From Acidimicrobiia bacterium (GTDB lineage Bacteria > Acidobacteriota > Vicinamibacteria > Vicinamibacterales > SCN-69-37): a stretch of 64,000 bases of DNA. The stretch is taken from assembly GCA_016871335.1 (NCBI GenBank), contig VFZF01000012.1, positions 48,001-112,000 of the forward strand, given 5' to 3'. A program made the translations under genes and the position numbers. Positions 1 through 8,530 of this stretch are shown in pieces (the first letter of the stretch is position 1; every line of letters begins with the position of its first letter). The notes beneath the pieces were generated by a model. It was not told the DNA's origin and did not search any database. It saw only the letters and a program-made list of their open reading frames with translations.

Positions 1-65
1 TTGACGCCGGCACCTTCGAGAGTGGGCTGAGCGGAGATGACTTTGGAGACGGCACGGATGGACAT
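1..65 (-). CDS. Pirin family protein (N-terminus only, runs off the left edge)
   Basis: Reading leftwards from the ATG at 65, the protein begins MSIRAVSKVISAQPTLEGAG and is cut by the window edge after about 21 residues. This N-terminus is very typical of bacterial pirins, cupin-fold proteins that bind iron and often act as quercetinase-like enzymes or redox-linked regulators. A second ATG at 68 adds one Met; a GAGG stretch just upstream could be its ribosome binding site. It is divergent from the flavin monooxygenase, with 63-66 bp between starts. No catalytic residue lies inside the visible part, so only the family is supported. Confidence 0.7.
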   Translation of the reverse strand, partial: MSIRAVSKVISAQPTLEGAGV

Positions 66-117
66 CATGAACCTCGCACCCTTGGATGCCGATCGATCGT
101 CGAGGGTGTCAGGAATC

Positions 118-123
118 TACGAT
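118..123 (+). promoter_or_regulatory. -10-like hexamer for a leaderless FMO transcript
   Basis: TACGAT is followed by 8 nt and then the GTG at 132. The spacing fits transcription starting at or next to the start codon, and supports GTG 132 over the ATG at 135. No Shine-Dalgarno is visible. I see no convincing -35 box. Inferred from sequence only. Confidence 0.4.
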
Positions 124-131
124 ACGCTGCC

Positions 132-1439
132 GTGATGCGTCCCGACAGCCCCCCGGTGGGCATTGTTGGCGCCGGGCCCGCCGGGCTCTGCGCGGCCGTC
201 GCCCTCAAGGCGCGCGGCATTCCATTCGAGTTGGTTGACGCCGGAGATGGCCCCGGAGGCATCTGGGACATCAGCCGTGCCGAGACGCCGATGTACGAGG
301 CGGCGCATTTCATCTCGTCGCGCACCCAGTCCGGATTCCCCGGCTTTCCGATGCCGTCCGGCTACCCAGACTATCCGCGGCACGATCAGATACTCCGGTA
401 CATCCGGGCCTACGCCGACCACCATGGCCTGACCGATCGCGTTGAGAGTCGAACGGTGGTGACGCGCGCCACGCCGGTCGGCGACCGGTGGCACGTCGAA
501 TTCGCGTCAGGCGGAACGCGCGAGTGGTCCGGTGTGATCGTGGCGACTGGCACGACGTGGCACCCCAACCTCCCACGAGTGCCTGGCACCTTCGACGGCG
601 AGCAGATGCACGCGTGTGGGTTCAAATCACCGGAAATCTTCCGCGGCAAACGGGTCCTGGTCGTCGGCGGCGGCAACTCCGGCGCAGACATCGCGTGTGA
701 AGCGGCCCGGCACGCGTCGAAGGCGTTCATCAGTCTGCGTCGCGGCTATCACTTCGTGCCGAAGTACATCTTCGGTCAACCTGCCGACGTGTTCGCGCAC
801 GCGGGACCGCAGTTGCCCCCCTGGCTCGAAGAGAAAGTGTTCGGGGTTTTGATTAACAAGGTCCTGGTTGGCGATCTGAAACGGTACGGATTGCCGAAGC
901 CTGACCACGCCATCCTGCGTTCACATCCGATCATGAACACGCAGGTGCTGCACTACCTCGGCCACGGCGACCTCGCGTATCGACCGGACGTCGCCGAACT
1001 GCGCGGCTCCACTGTGCGGTTTGTTGATGGCCGCGAGGAGCCGATCGACCTCATCGTCTGGGCCACGGGCTATCAGCGCCGGTTCCCATTTCTCGAAGAC
1101 GTGGGCGGCGATCAGAAACTGGATCTCTATCTCGAGCTCTTCCATCGATCAAGACACACGCTCGCCTTCATGGGGCTCTTCGAAACCGATGGTGCCGCGT
1201 ACGAACTCTTCGGGCTTCAGGGCGAACTGGTCGCTGCGTATTTCGACGCCCGGCGCTCGAACCCCGCGGCTGCAGCAAGACTTGATGCCGTTCGCGCCAC
1301 CGCCAGGCCAGACCTGCACGGCGGTCGTGCCTACCTCAACTCCCTCAGGCACGCGTACTACGTGCGAAGTGATGTGTACAAGCGGACGCTGCACAGCGAG
1401 CTTCGGACCGTCGGGACTGCGGAGCGGCAGCCTCACTGA
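132..1439 (+). CDS. Flavin-containing monooxygenase / NAD(P)-FAD oxidoreductase
   Basis: A 435-residue FAD- and NADPH-binding protein. The N-terminal dinucleotide motif is GIVGAGPAGLCAAVALKARG (residues about 9-28). A second Rossmann motif, VLVVGGGNSGADIACE, lies near residue 175, and ATGYQRRFPFL near 310 is the usual FMO ATG motif. The middle stretch FPGFPMPSGYPDYP resembles the start of the FMO fingerprint region. The family hydroxylates soft nucleophiles (N or S) or performs Baeyer-Villiger oxidation using O2 and NADPH; the substrate cannot be told. The protein is cytoplasmic, with no signal peptide. It is divergent from pirin, and its 3' end overlaps a remnant gene on the other strand by 7 bp. 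Confidence 0.85.
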   Translation: MMRPDSPPVGIVGAGPAGLCAAVALKARGIPFELVDAGDGPGGIWDISRAETPMYEAAHFISSRTQSGFPGFPMPSGYPDYPRHDQILRYIRAYADHHGLTDRVESRTVVTRATPVGDRWHVEFASGGTREWSGVIVATGTTWHPNLPRVPGTFDGEQMHACGFKSPEIFRGKRVLVVGGGNSGADIACEAARHASKAFISLRRGYHFVPKYIFGQPADVFAHAGPQLPPWLEEKVFGVLINKVLVGDLKRYGLPKPDHAILRSHPIMNTQVLHYLGHGDLAYRPDVAELRGSTVRFVDGREEPIDLIVWATGYQRRFPFLEDVGGDQKLDLYLELFHRSRHTLAFMGLFETDGAAYELFGLQGELVAAYFDARRSNPAAAARLDAVRATARPDLHGGRAYLNSLRHAYYVRSDVYKRTLHSELRTVGTAERQPH

Positions 1440-1729
1440 TTCCGGCGATCGGGGGGCGGTCCAAGGCTTTCGATGTCACCGAGATCCTTTGCGCGTCCGG
1501 TGGCGCGTTTGTTGGTGACAAACGCATCGCGCCCAATGACATCGACTGTCAGGGGGCCGAACACCGCGGAGGTGCGATCCGGCCAGGCATCTGCGAACGA
1601 CAGGCCCGACAACGCGGTGAGGACGTCGATGCGGTGTGGGGGAAGGCCCATCTGGAACACGATGCCGGGCCGGCTGAAGTCGTCGACGGTGACGTCGGAC
1701 AACGGCGCGCGTGCACAACCTGACCCTGG
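1433..1729 (-). pseudogene. C-terminal half of a nucleotidyltransferase-like (DUF6036/AbiEii-type) protein
   Basis: The open frame (readable from 1729, with a TTG at 1702) encodes FQMGLPPHRIDVLTALSGLS, then a stretch ending NKRATGRAKDLGDIESLG. This is the characteristic C-terminal half of small nucleotidyltransferase proteins often paired with toxin modules: G-x-P-P-x-R-I-D-x-L-T-x-x-S-G, then N-K-x-A-T-G-R-x-K-D-x-x-D. The N-terminal catalytic part (G-S and D-x-D motifs) is missing, and an in-frame stop lies at 1730-1732. The break abuts a VapC remnant on the plus strand, so I read it as a deletion scar and not as a working gene. The last 7 bp overlap the end of the FMO gene. Confidence 0.6.
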
Positions 1730-1794
1730 TCACCCGAAATGTTCGTGACTTCACGCGCACTGCTGCGCGCCTGGTGAACCCATTTAGCCGTTGA
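1693..1794 (+). pseudogene. VapC-type PIN toxin, C-terminal remnant
   Basis: The frame from just after a stop at 1690 to the TGA at 1792 ends with NLTLVTRNVRDFTRTAARLV followed by NPFSR. The pattern L-x-L-V-T-R-N-x-x-D-F-x-x-x-x-x-x-L-x-N-P-[FW] is the signature C-terminus of VapC PIN-domain ribonucleases, and the D in RD-F is one of the metal-binding acidic residues. The upstream 100 or so residues of a normal VapC are absent, as is any VapB antitoxin. About 30 residues remain, so this is dead. It directly abuts the nucleotidyltransferase remnant on the opposite strand. Confidence 0.6.
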
Positions 1795-1826
1795 ACTGCC
1801 CCTTAAGAACCTTCACGCCTTGTCAA

Positions 1827-3116
1827 TTACTTTCCGGCGGGCTCCGCCAGCGACACCGCCAACAGGACCACTTGTTGCGTGCCGATTTTGGCCGAGTCGG
1901 TGCGCGCCCACTCCTGCAACGTGTGGCCTCCTCCACCGTTGGCGGCTCCGATGGACACGGTCGGAATGCCGAGCAGGACCCCGACGTTGCCGTCCGTGGC
2001 TCCAGAGGGCACCGCTTCGCGGCTGGCGGGCAGCGACACGTCAAGGAATCGCAGCACATCGATCGCCGTTTGCACGACGGGATGTGCGCGACGTGCGGCC
2101 AGCTGTTCGGGCCGGCCGCCCGCCTCGGATCGCTGAATCCACTCGCGCACAAACGTCACCTTCTGCGCGGCAGCGGCCGCTTCGCACTTCGCCATGATCT
2201 CGGCGTCGAGGCGCTTGAGAATGTCCGGATCCACCGTGCGCAGGTCGACCGAGAACGTCACATCCTGCGGAATCGCGTTCACCACGTTGCCGCCCGACAG
2301 CAGCCCGCCCACGTTGTAGATCGCCGGGACGGGATCATCGGCCGGCGGCAGCGGCACCGTGTAGATCTCAGTGATGCACGTGGCGGCCGCGCGCACCGGG
2401 TTGGGCTTGTCGCGGGAGCTCAGCGTGTGTGAGCCCTCACCCGAGAAGCGCATGCGCGACCAGTAGATGCCGAGGGCACCGTAACTGACTGGGCCGAGGC
2501 CACCATCAACGGCCACCAGCATGTCGGTGATGGTGCGGTTGTTTTCGATCCAGTGATACATGCCTTTGAGGCCGACTTCTTCCTGCACGGTGAACAGGAA
2601 CACGAGGTCGCCTTTGGTCTCGATCTTCGCCTCACGCATGGCGCGCAGGGCCTGGAGTTGGGCGGGCAGCGCCGCGGTGTCATCCGTGATGCCTGGCGCG
2701 TGCAGTGTACCGTTGTCCTCACGCCGGACCTTCAGCGGCGTGTCCAGCGGGTGCACGGTGTCCATGTGGGCTGCAAACACGATCGACGGTCCGCCGCCCG
2801 TGCCCTTGCGCACGGCCCAGACGTTGCCCATCGTGTCGGACTGCGGCGTGAGCCCCAGCTTCGTCAGTTCAGCGGCGATGTACTCGGCCCGTTTCTGCTC
2901 ATGGCCCGAGAGGCCGGGAATCTCGGTCAGGTGAATCCACTCGCCAATCTGGGTCTCGAACTCACGGTCGACATAGGCCAGCGCGACTTTGACATCCGCG
3001 CGCGCCGCAAGCTCCGGGGAGAACTTCGTGGGAAACGGCGTCTGTTGCGCCGAGGCGGGGTGGCCCGAGGCCGCACCCAGCAGAGCCAGGACCATGCCGG
3101 AAATCAGTGAACGCAT
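1827..3116 (-). CDS. Secreted M20 family metallopeptidase (PepT/CPG2-like)
   Basis: About 429 residues with an N-terminal signal peptide (MRSLISGMVLALLGAASGHP, cleavage likely near ASAQ). Zinc-ligand motifs of the M20 family are in order: FAAHMDTVHP (His, Asp), GITDDTAA (bridging Asp), VQEEVGLKG (catalytic Glu and ligand Glu), VAVDGG (Asp), and a C-terminal GGGGHTLQEW (His). The family removes N- or C-terminal residues from small peptides; a periplasmic or secreted tripeptidase-like role is likely. The TATAAT at 3124-3129 overlaps the alternative ATG at 3125 and lies 7 nt before the ATG at 3116, so 3116 is the better start. Divergent from the beta-synthase gene. Confidence 0.85.
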   Translation of the reverse strand: MRSLISGMVLALLGAASGHPASAQQTPFPTKFSPELAARADVKVALAYVDREFETQIGEWIHLTEIPGLSGHEQKRAEYIAAELTKLGLTPQSDTMGNVWAVRKGTGGGPSIVFAAHMDTVHPLDTPLKVRREDNGTLHAPGITDDTAALPAQLQALRAMREAKIETKGDLVFLFTVQEEVGLKGMYHWIENNRTITDMLVAVDGGLGPVSYGALGIYWSRMRFSGEGSHTLSSRDKPNPVRAAATCITEIYTVPLPPADDPVPAIYNVGGLLSGGNVVNAIPQDVTFSVDLRTVDPDILKRLDAEIMAKCEAAAAAQKVTFVREWIQRSEAGGRPEQLAARRAHPVVQTAIDVLRFLDVSLPASREAVPSGATDGNVGVLLGIPTVSIGAANGGGGHTLQEWARTDSAKIGTQQVVLLAVSLAEPAGK

Positions 3117-3123
3117 GCCGCGC

Positions 3124-3133
3124 ATTATAGAAT
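3124..3133. promoter_or_regulatory. Divergent -10 elements: TATAAT (minus) and TAGAAT (plus)
   Basis: On the minus strand TATAAT (3129-3124) sits 7 nt before the M20 peptidase ATG, predicting a leaderless mRNA. On the plus strand TAGAAT (3128-3133) partly overlaps it and would serve the beta-synthase gene, which has a purine-rich ribosome site (GGAAAGGGAA) and a short leader before GTG 3156. Confidence 0.5.
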
Positions 3134-3155
3134 CACCAGCGGAAAGGGAAACCCC

Positions 3156-4532
3156 GTGGTCACAAAAAAGATCTGCGACAACATTCTGGAGGCCATCGGA
3201 CACACCCCTATGGTGCGCATCAACGCCATCGCCAAAGGCGTGATTCCGGCCACGGTGTTGGCGAAGGTCGAGACGTTCAATCCCGGGAACTCGATCAAGG
3301 ACCGTATGGCCCTGAAGATGATCGAGGACGCCGAGCGCGACGGCCGCCTGCGGCCCGGCGGCACCGTCATCGAAGGCACCTCGGGCAACACCGGCATGGG
3401 GCTGGCGATCGCTGCGGTCGTCAAGGGCTACAAGTGCATCTTCACGACGACCGATAAGCAGTCGAAGGAAAAGGTGGACGCGCTGCAGGCCGTGGGCGCG
3501 GAAGTGATCGTCTGCCCGACCAACGTCGAGCCGGAGGACCCGCGGTCCTACTACTCCGTGTCCTCACGTCTGGAGCGTGAGACGCCGAACTCGTGGAAGG
3601 CCAATCAGTACGACAACCCCTCAAACGCGCAGGCCCACTACGAGCAGACCGGTCCTGAAATATGGGATCAGACCGACGGCCGGATCACCCACCTCGTTGT
3701 TGGTGTCGGCACCGGCGGCACCATTTGCGGGGCCGGGAAATATCTCAAGGAAAAGAACCCAAAGATCCAGGTGCTCGGCATCGACACGTATGGATCGGTC
3801 TTCAAGAAATACAAGGAAACGGGAATCTTCGACAAGAACGAAATCTACCCGTACGTGACGGAAGGCATCGGCGAGGACTTCCTGCCGCAGAACGTGGACT
3901 TCTCAGTGATCGACCATTTCGAGAAGGTCACCGACAAGGACGCTGCCGTCATGACCCGCCGTATCGCGCGTGAAGAGGGCATCTTCGCCGGCAACTCGGC
4001 AGGGTCGGCCATGGCCGGGCTCATTCAGATGAAGGCCCGCTTCAAGGCGGGCGATGTGGTCGTGGTGATTTTTCACGACCACGGCACCCGCTACCTCGCG
4101 AAAATGTTCAACAACGACTGGATGCGCAAGATGGGGTACCTCGACAAGTCGGGCCTCACCGCGCGTGATCTGGTCAGCGCGAAGAAGACACTTCCCATGC
4201 TGTCGATCGAAAACACCGATACGGTCGCCCGGGCCGTCCAGGTGATGACCGAGCACGACTTCTCGCAGATCCCGGTCACCCAGGGCGGCCGCCTCGTCGG
4301 CTCGATCAACGAATCACGTCTGTACGCAGCGCTCGTCTCCGACTCGGCCATTCGCACGCAGCCGGTGGACTCGATCATGCAGCCGGCCTTCCCGTTTGCC
4401 GACATCTCCACTGGCATCGACGCACTGGCCACCATGATCACGGCCGACAACCCGGCCGTACTCGTGCGCGACTTCAAGAGCGACGCTACCTACGTCATCA
4501 CGCGCTCCGACATCGTGCGCGCGCTGGCCTGA
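3156..4532 (+). CDS. Cystathionine beta-synthase (PLP enzyme with CBS pair)
   Basis: 458 residues. Residues 1-320 are the fold-type II PLP domain: NPGNSIKDR carries the Schiff-base Lys48, GTSGNTG binds the PLP phosphate side, and VGVGTGGT is the phosphate loop. Residues about 335-458 form two CBS motifs. This layout matches bacterial and eukaryotic cystathionine beta-synthase (serine + homocysteine to cystathionine) better than plain cysteine synthase, which lacks CBS domains and is about 310 residues. A cysteine-synthase activity with O-acetylserine cannot be excluded. Haem-binding residues of the animal enzyme are not evident. It is 8 bp upstream of the methionine aminopeptidase, likely co-transcribed. 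Confidence 0.85.
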   Translation: MVTKKICDNILEAIGHTPMVRINAIAKGVIPATVLAKVETFNPGNSIKDRMALKMIEDAERDGRLRPGGTVIEGTSGNTGMGLAIAAVVKGYKCIFTTTDKQSKEKVDALQAVGAEVIVCPTNVEPEDPRSYYSVSSRLERETPNSWKANQYDNPSNAQAHYEQTGPEIWDQTDGRITHLVVGVGTGGTICGAGKYLKEKNPKIQVLGIDTYGSVFKKYKETGIFDKNEIYPYVTEGIGEDFLPQNVDFSVIDHFEKVTDKDAAVMTRRIAREEGIFAGNSAGSAMAGLIQMKARFKAGDVVVVIFHDHGTRYLAKMFNNDWMRKMGYLDKSGLTARDLVSAKKTLPMLSIENTDTVARAVQVMTEHDFSQIPVTQGGRLVGSINESRLYAALVSDSAIRTQPVDSIMQPAFPFADISTGIDALATMITADNPAVLVRDFKSDATYVITRSDIVRALA

Positions 4533-4540
4533 GGACAACA

Positions 4541-5287
4541 GTGATCGTTCGGACCACCGAGGAATTGGCCGGGTTGAAGCGTGTCGGCCGTCTGGTGGCG
4601 CGCACGCTGGACGTGATGGAGCGGATGGTGGCGCCCGGCGTCACGACGGCGGATCTGGACCGCGCCGCAGAGGCGTGTGCGATGGCGGAGCGCGCGCGTT
4701 CTGCGCCGAGGCTGACCTACAACTTTCCCGGCTTTACGTGCATCAGCGTCAATGAACAGGTCGTGCACGGCGTGCCCGGCCCCCGCGTGATCCAGCCCGG
4801 CGACATCGTCAAGGTGGACGTGACCCTGGAGCTCGACGGGTTTCTTGGCGACAGCGCCCGCAGCGTGCTGGTGCCACCGGTCGCCGAGACGGCCACGCGG
4901 CTCCACGCGGCGGCAGTCGCCGCGTTTGAGGCCGGGTTCGCCGCAGCGCAGGTCGGCGCAACGATCCGGGATGTCGGTGCGGCGGTGGGGGCTGTCGCCG
5001 CTGCCAATGGTCTCCAAGTGCTGCGGCAGCTCTCCGGCCACGGCATCGGGCGGAAACTGCACGAGCCGCCTGACGTCCCCAACTGGGACGATCCCGACGC
5101 GACCACAGTCCTGCGCGACGGCATGGTGTTCGCCCTCGAGCCGATGTTCGCCCTATCCGACAGCACTGTGACAGATGAGAAGGATGGATGGACCGTGCGG
5201 ACCCGCCGCCGCTCCCTCGCCATCCACCACGAACACACGATCATGGTGCGCGCCGGCCAGCTCCCGCTGGTGCTCACCGCTCTGTAA
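4541..5287 (+). CDS. map: Methionine aminopeptidase, type I
   Basis: 248 residues, a typical single-domain type I enzyme that removes the initiator Met from new proteins in the cytosol. All five metal ligands can be seen: D in VDVTLELDG, D in LGDSAR, H in SGHGIGRKLHE, E in FALEPM and E in HHEHTI. The substrate-site motif NEQVVHGVPG is also present. GTG 4541 is preceded by a GAGGA ribosome site inside the tail of the upstream gene. No N-terminal zinc-finger extension. Probably the housekeeping copy, though whether the genome has others cannot be seen here. Confidence 0.92.
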   Translation: MIVRTTEELAGLKRVGRLVARTLDVMERMVAPGVTTADLDRAAEACAMAERARSAPRLTYNFPGFTCISVNEQVVHGVPGPRVIQPGDIVKVDVTLELDGFLGDSARSVLVPPVAETATRLHAAAVAAFEAGFAAAQVGATIRDVGAAVGAVAAANGLQVLRQLSGHGIGRKLHEPPDVPNWDDPDATTVLRDGMVFALEPMFALSDSTVTDEKDGWTVRTRRRSLAIHHEHTIMVRAGQLPLVLTAL

Positions 5288-5313
5288 GTCCGCAGCCGGC
5301 CCCCCGTGTCCGG

Positions 5314-5319
5314 TATGCT
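5314..5319 (+). promoter_or_regulatory. -10-like hexamer TATGCT, 8 nt before GTG 5328
   Basis: TATGCT-N8-GTG matches the spacing seen at many other starts in this window and favours GTG 5328 (or the directly following ATG 5331) as a leaderless start. Confidence 0.35.
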
Positions 5320-5327
5320 GTTGGATT

Positions 5328-6869
5328 GTGATGGACGTGCCCGTAGACCGCTTGCAAGAGTTGATTCGCCTGCTGGAAGAGATCGGCGACAACCGCCGGC
5401 TGCTGGCGGAGTTGTCCGCGGAAGACCGCATGCGCCTCATTCAGGCGGCGGGCAAGGTCTACAACCCGGATCCGGCGGCGCGACGACAGCTGGTGAAGGC
5501 TGTTGTCCGCAAACGCATTGCGGATCGCGTGAAGCGGGACGAGTCCGTGCTCCACGAGACGGGCATCCGCGAATTGCGGCGACGCCCCGTCTTCACCACG
5601 CCGAACTATTTCCTGCCGGGCCCCGAGGCGACGGCCCCTGAACCGGAGATTCCTGATTCTTTGGACGAGCGGCATTGCTACATCTGCAAGGTGCGCTTCA
5701 AGAAGGTCCACTTCTTCTACGACCAGCTCTGTCTCACGTGCGCAGACTTTAATTTCAAGAAGCGCACAGAGACGACGGACCTGACGGGCCGTGTGGCGCT
5801 GCTCACCGGTGGCCGCGTCAAGATCGGCTATCAGGCCGGCTTGAAGCTGCTGCGCGCCGGTGCGCACCTGATCGTGACCACGCGGTTTCCGCGAGATTCC
5901 GCGCAGCGATACGCGTCCGAGCCTGACTTCGCACAGTGGGGCCATCGTCTCGAGGTCTTTGGCCTCGACCTTCGGCATACGCCCAGTGTGGAAGCGTTCT
6001 GCCGCGAGATGCTGGCCACCCGCGAGCGTCTGGACTTCATCATCAACAACGCGTGCCAGACCGTCAGGCGTCCGCCCGACTTCTACGCGCACATGATGGA
6101 GGGCGAGACGGCGTCGATTCACTCGATGCCTGAACACGTGCGGAAACTGGTCGGTTCGTACGAGGGGCTGCGCGGATATCACCTGCTGCCTGAGTCCGAC
6201 GCGGCCATGGTCGCCGGCGCGACTCCGGATGCGCTGGCCTCGCGGCTCTCGGAAGTCGCCGGCCTGACGCACGCGGCGGAGTTGTCGCAGGTGGCGTTGC
6301 TGCCGGAGGAGCTGCAGGCGCAGAAGGCCCTGTTCCCTCAGGGGCAACTCGACCAGGACCTCCAGCAGATCGATCTGCGCGATCGCAATTCGTGGCGGCT
6401 CCTGCTGGCGGAGGTGCCGACGGTGGAGCTGCTCGAAGTGCAACTGGTCAACGCCGTGGCGCCGTTTGTGCTCAACGCGCGCCTCAAACCGCTCATGCTC
6501 AAGGTGCCGACCGCAGACAAACACGTCGTCAACGTCTCGGCTGTTGAAGGGCAGTTCTACCGGAACTTCAAGACCACCCGCCATCCCCACACGAACATGG
6601 CGAAGGCTGCGCTCAACATGATGACGCGCACGTCCGCAGCGGACTACCACGTCGACGGCATCCACATGAACAGTGTGGACACCGGTTGGGTCACTGACGA
6701 GGATCCGGCCGAAATCGCCGCGCGCAAGGTGGTCGATCACCGCTTCCACCCACCCCTCGACATCGTCGACGGCGCCGCCCGCATCGTGGACCCGATCATC
6801 GACGGCATCAACACCGGCATCCACGTCTGGGGTCAGTTCCTCAAGGACTACAAACCCACGCCCTGGTAA
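5328..6869 (+). CDS. Zinc-ribbon SDR-fold oxidoreductase with altered catalytic site
   Basis: About 513 residues. Residues 1-120 are a charged helical leader. CYIC (near residue 120) and CLTC about 19 residues later form a C4 zinc ribbon, an unusual addition. The Rossmann SDR domain follows: LLTGGRVKIGYQAG is the TGxxxGxG-type cofactor loop, NNACQT is the NNA motif, VVNVSAVEG provides the Ser, and HTNMAKAALNM holds the catalytic-helix Lys. The usual SDR Tyr of YxxxK is Thr here (TNMAK), so chemistry may differ. A roughly 150-residue insertion separates NNA from the Ser. The C-terminus, VWGQFLKDYKPTPW, looks conserved-type. Substrate unknown; related long SDRs occur in scattered bacteria, fungi and plants. 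Confidence 0.75.
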   Translation: MMDVPVDRLQELIRLLEEIGDNRRLLAELSAEDRMRLIQAAGKVYNPDPAARRQLVKAVVRKRIADRVKRDESVLHETGIRELRRRPVFTTPNYFLPGPEATAPEPEIPDSLDERHCYICKVRFKKVHFFYDQLCLTCADFNFKKRTETTDLTGRVALLTGGRVKIGYQAGLKLLRAGAHLIVTTRFPRDSAQRYASEPDFAQWGHRLEVFGLDLRHTPSVEAFCREMLATRERLDFIINNACQTVRRPPDFYAHMMEGETASIHSMPEHVRKLVGSYEGLRGYHLLPESDAAMVAGATPDALASRLSEVAGLTHAAELSQVALLPEELQAQKALFPQGQLDQDLQQIDLRDRNSWRLLLAEVPTVELLEVQLVNAVAPFVLNARLKPLMLKVPTADKHVVNVSAVEGQFYRNFKTTRHPHTNMAKAALNMMTRTSAADYHVDGIHMNSVDTGWVTDEDPAEIAARKVVDHRFHPPLDIVDGAARIVDPIIDGINTGIHVWGQFLKDYKPTPW

Positions 6870-6947
6870 GTGGGCGGATGGGCTGGTGGGCGGATGGGCG
6901 GATGGATGGGTGGTTGGTCCGCCGCGCGCCTGCAGTATCCTTGAGTG
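6870..6947. repeat. G-rich direct repeats of a TGGGCGGATGGGC type
   Basis: The gap between the SDR and ychF holds overlapping copies of GGGCGGATG and GGATGGGTGG on the plus strand. The same word family recurs after the amidohydrolase gene (13953-13986). Runs of three or more G at short spacing could form a G-quadruplex in RNA or DNA. No coding potential seen. Confidence 0.5.
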
Positions 6948-8051
6948 GTGTTAAGAGCCGGAATTGTCGGACTGCCCAATGTAGGCAAGTCCACGTTGTT
7001 TAATGCGGTCACGCGCACTCGAAAAGCCGAGGCCGCCAACTATCCCTTCTGCACCATCGACCCCAATGTCGGCATCGTCACGGTGCCTGACGCCCGGTTG
7101 CAGGCCCTGCAGGCCATCGCGAAGACGACGGTTGTCATTCCCGCGGCGATTGAGTTTGTCGACATCGCCGGTCTGGTAAAAGGCGCGAGCACCGGAGAAG
7201 GTCTTGGCAACAAGTTCCTGACCCACATCCGCGAAGTGGACGCAATCGTGCAGGTCGTCCGGTGTTTCGAGGACGAGGACGTGCATCACGTGTCGTCCAC
7301 GGTCGATCCGGTGCGCGACATCGAAGTCATCAACACCGAGCTGATTCTCGCGGATCTGGACTCCGTGAAGAAGCGCCGTGAGCGCCTGGCGAAGGACGTC
7401 AAACGTGGCGACAAGGACGCCGCCGCAGAAGACGCTGTGCTGGCGAAGCTGGAGCCGGTGCTCGACCAGGGCACGCCGGCGTTGCTGGCCGATCTGACGG
7501 CCGAGGAACGCGAGCTGGCGAAGTCGCTGTTTCTCCTGAGCAACAAGCCGACGATCTTCGCGTGCAACGTGAAGGAAGGCGATCTGGCCACGGCCGACTC
7601 GAATCCCCACGTGATGAAGGTGCGCGAGTACGTGAAGGCGCACCTGGCGTGTGAGGCCGTGGTCATCAGTGCGCAGATCGAGAGCGATCTCGTTGATCTT
7701 GAGCCCGAAGAGGCGCAGGCGTTCCTCAAGGAACTGGGCGTGCCGGAGAGTGGTCTTGGCTCGCTGATCCGGGCCACGTATCACCTGCTGGGGCTGCGGA
7801 CGTATTTCACCGCCGGCGAAAAGGAGGTCCGTGCGTGGACGATCCATGCCGGGGACACGGCCCCGAAGGCTGCGGGTGTGATCCACTCGGACTTCGAACG
7901 CGGATTCATCAAGGCCGAGACAGTGGCCTATGATGACCTCGTCGCGTGCGGCTCTGTGGCGGCAGCGCGAGACAAGGGGCTCTACCGCATGGAAGGCAAG
8001 GAGTACGTCGTCAAGGACGGCGACGTGCTGTTGTTCAAATTCAACGTGTGA
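6948..8051 (+). CDS. ychF: Redox-regulated ATPase YchF (Obg-like GTPase superfamily)
   Basis: 367 residues. The N-terminal G domain has P-loop [10 protein letters not shown] (residues about 7-16), switch II-like [10 protein letters not shown] and the altered specificity motif NVKE (in FACNVKEGD) that goes with ATP preference in YchF. A coiled coil lies at about 125-200, and a C-terminal TGS domain ends [13 protein letters not shown]. The protein binds ribosomes and is linked to stress and translation quality control. The start is GTG 6948 ([10 protein letters not shown]); TATCCT 6 nt upstream supports it over the GTG at 6945. Its stop overlaps the cupin start. Confidence 0.93.
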   Translation: MLRAGIVGLPNVGKSTLFNAVTRTRKAEAANYPFCTIDPNVGIVTVPDARLQALQAIAKTTVVIPAAIEFVDIAGLVKGASTGEGLGNKFLTHIREVDAIVQVVRCFEDEDVHHVSSTVDPVRDIEVINTELILADLDSVKKRRERLAKDVKRGDKDAAAEDAVLAKLEPVLDQGTPALLADLTAEERELAKSLFLLSNKPTIFACNVKEGDLATADSNPHVMKVREYVKAHLACEAVVISAQIESDLVDLEPEEAQAFLKELGVPESGLGSLIRATYHLLGLRTYFTAGEKEVRAWTIHAGDTAPKAAGVIHSDFERGFIKAETVAYDDLVACGSVAAARDKGLYRMEGKEYVVKDGDVLLFKFNV

Positions 8052-8530
8052 CCCGACCCGAGACGCTCATTCGGCAGCTCAGCCTGAGACCCCACCCCGA
8101 AGGCGGGTGGTATTCCGAGGTGTTTCGGTCGAGACATCTGGTCACGGCCGATGGGCGCCGGGGTGAGCGGTCGGCGCTGACCACCATCTACTTCCTGCTG
8201 GTGTCCGGGCAGTGCTCACGCCTGCATCGGGTGGCCTCCGACGAAGCCTGGCATTTCCACGAAGGTGACCCTCTCGAGCTGGTCTCCTGTGACCCCGAGT
8301 TCGAGCGGTGCGAACATGTGCGGCTGGGCCCGTGGGACGGCACCGTGCGCCCCGCGCACGTGGTACCTGCGGGGTACTGGCAGGCCGCCAGGCCCACCGG
8401 TGCCTACACGCTTGTCGGATGTACAGTCGGGCCAGGCTTTGATTTTGCCGACTTCGCGATGCTCAGCGACGATCCGGACGCCGCCAGCCGGTTGTGCGCG
8501 CGGTTCCCGGAGCTGGAGGAGTTTCGATGA
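8048..8530 (+). CDS. Cupin protein, DUF985 family
   Basis: 160 residues. The GTG at 8048 overlaps the TGA of ychF (8049-8051), implying translational coupling. The chain LRPHPEGGWYSEVFRS, then SALTTIYFLL, then AWHFHEGDPLEL, and near the end YTLVGCTVGPGFDFADF is the typical DUF985 cupin signature. W-H-x-H-x-G-D is the likely metal or ligand site. The family is widespread but its substrate is not established; proposed roles involve sugar-like small molecules. Cytoplasmic. Confidence 0.85.
   Translation: MTRPETLIRQLSLRPHPEGGWYSEVFRSRHLVTADGRRGERSALTTIYFLLVSGQCSRLHRVASDEAWHFHEGDPLELVSCDPEFERCEHVRLGPWDGTVRPAHVVPAGYWQAARPTGAYTLVGCTVGPGFDFADFAMLSDDPDAASRLCARFPELEEFR

Noticed and set aside
1433..1794. 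A working toxin-antitoxin module
   Set aside because: Both genes lack their catalytic N-terminal halves and are only tails.
3116..3203. Longer M20 peptidase starts at 3203 and 3125
   Set aside because: 3203 overlaps the beta-synthase gene; the 3125 ATG lies inside the TATAAT promoter. 3116 leaves a good signal peptide.
5274..6824. 516-codon minus-strand frame opposite the zinc-ribbon SDR
   Set aside because: The opposite frame has clear Rossmann and zinc motifs; the antisense has none and is His/Arg-biased.
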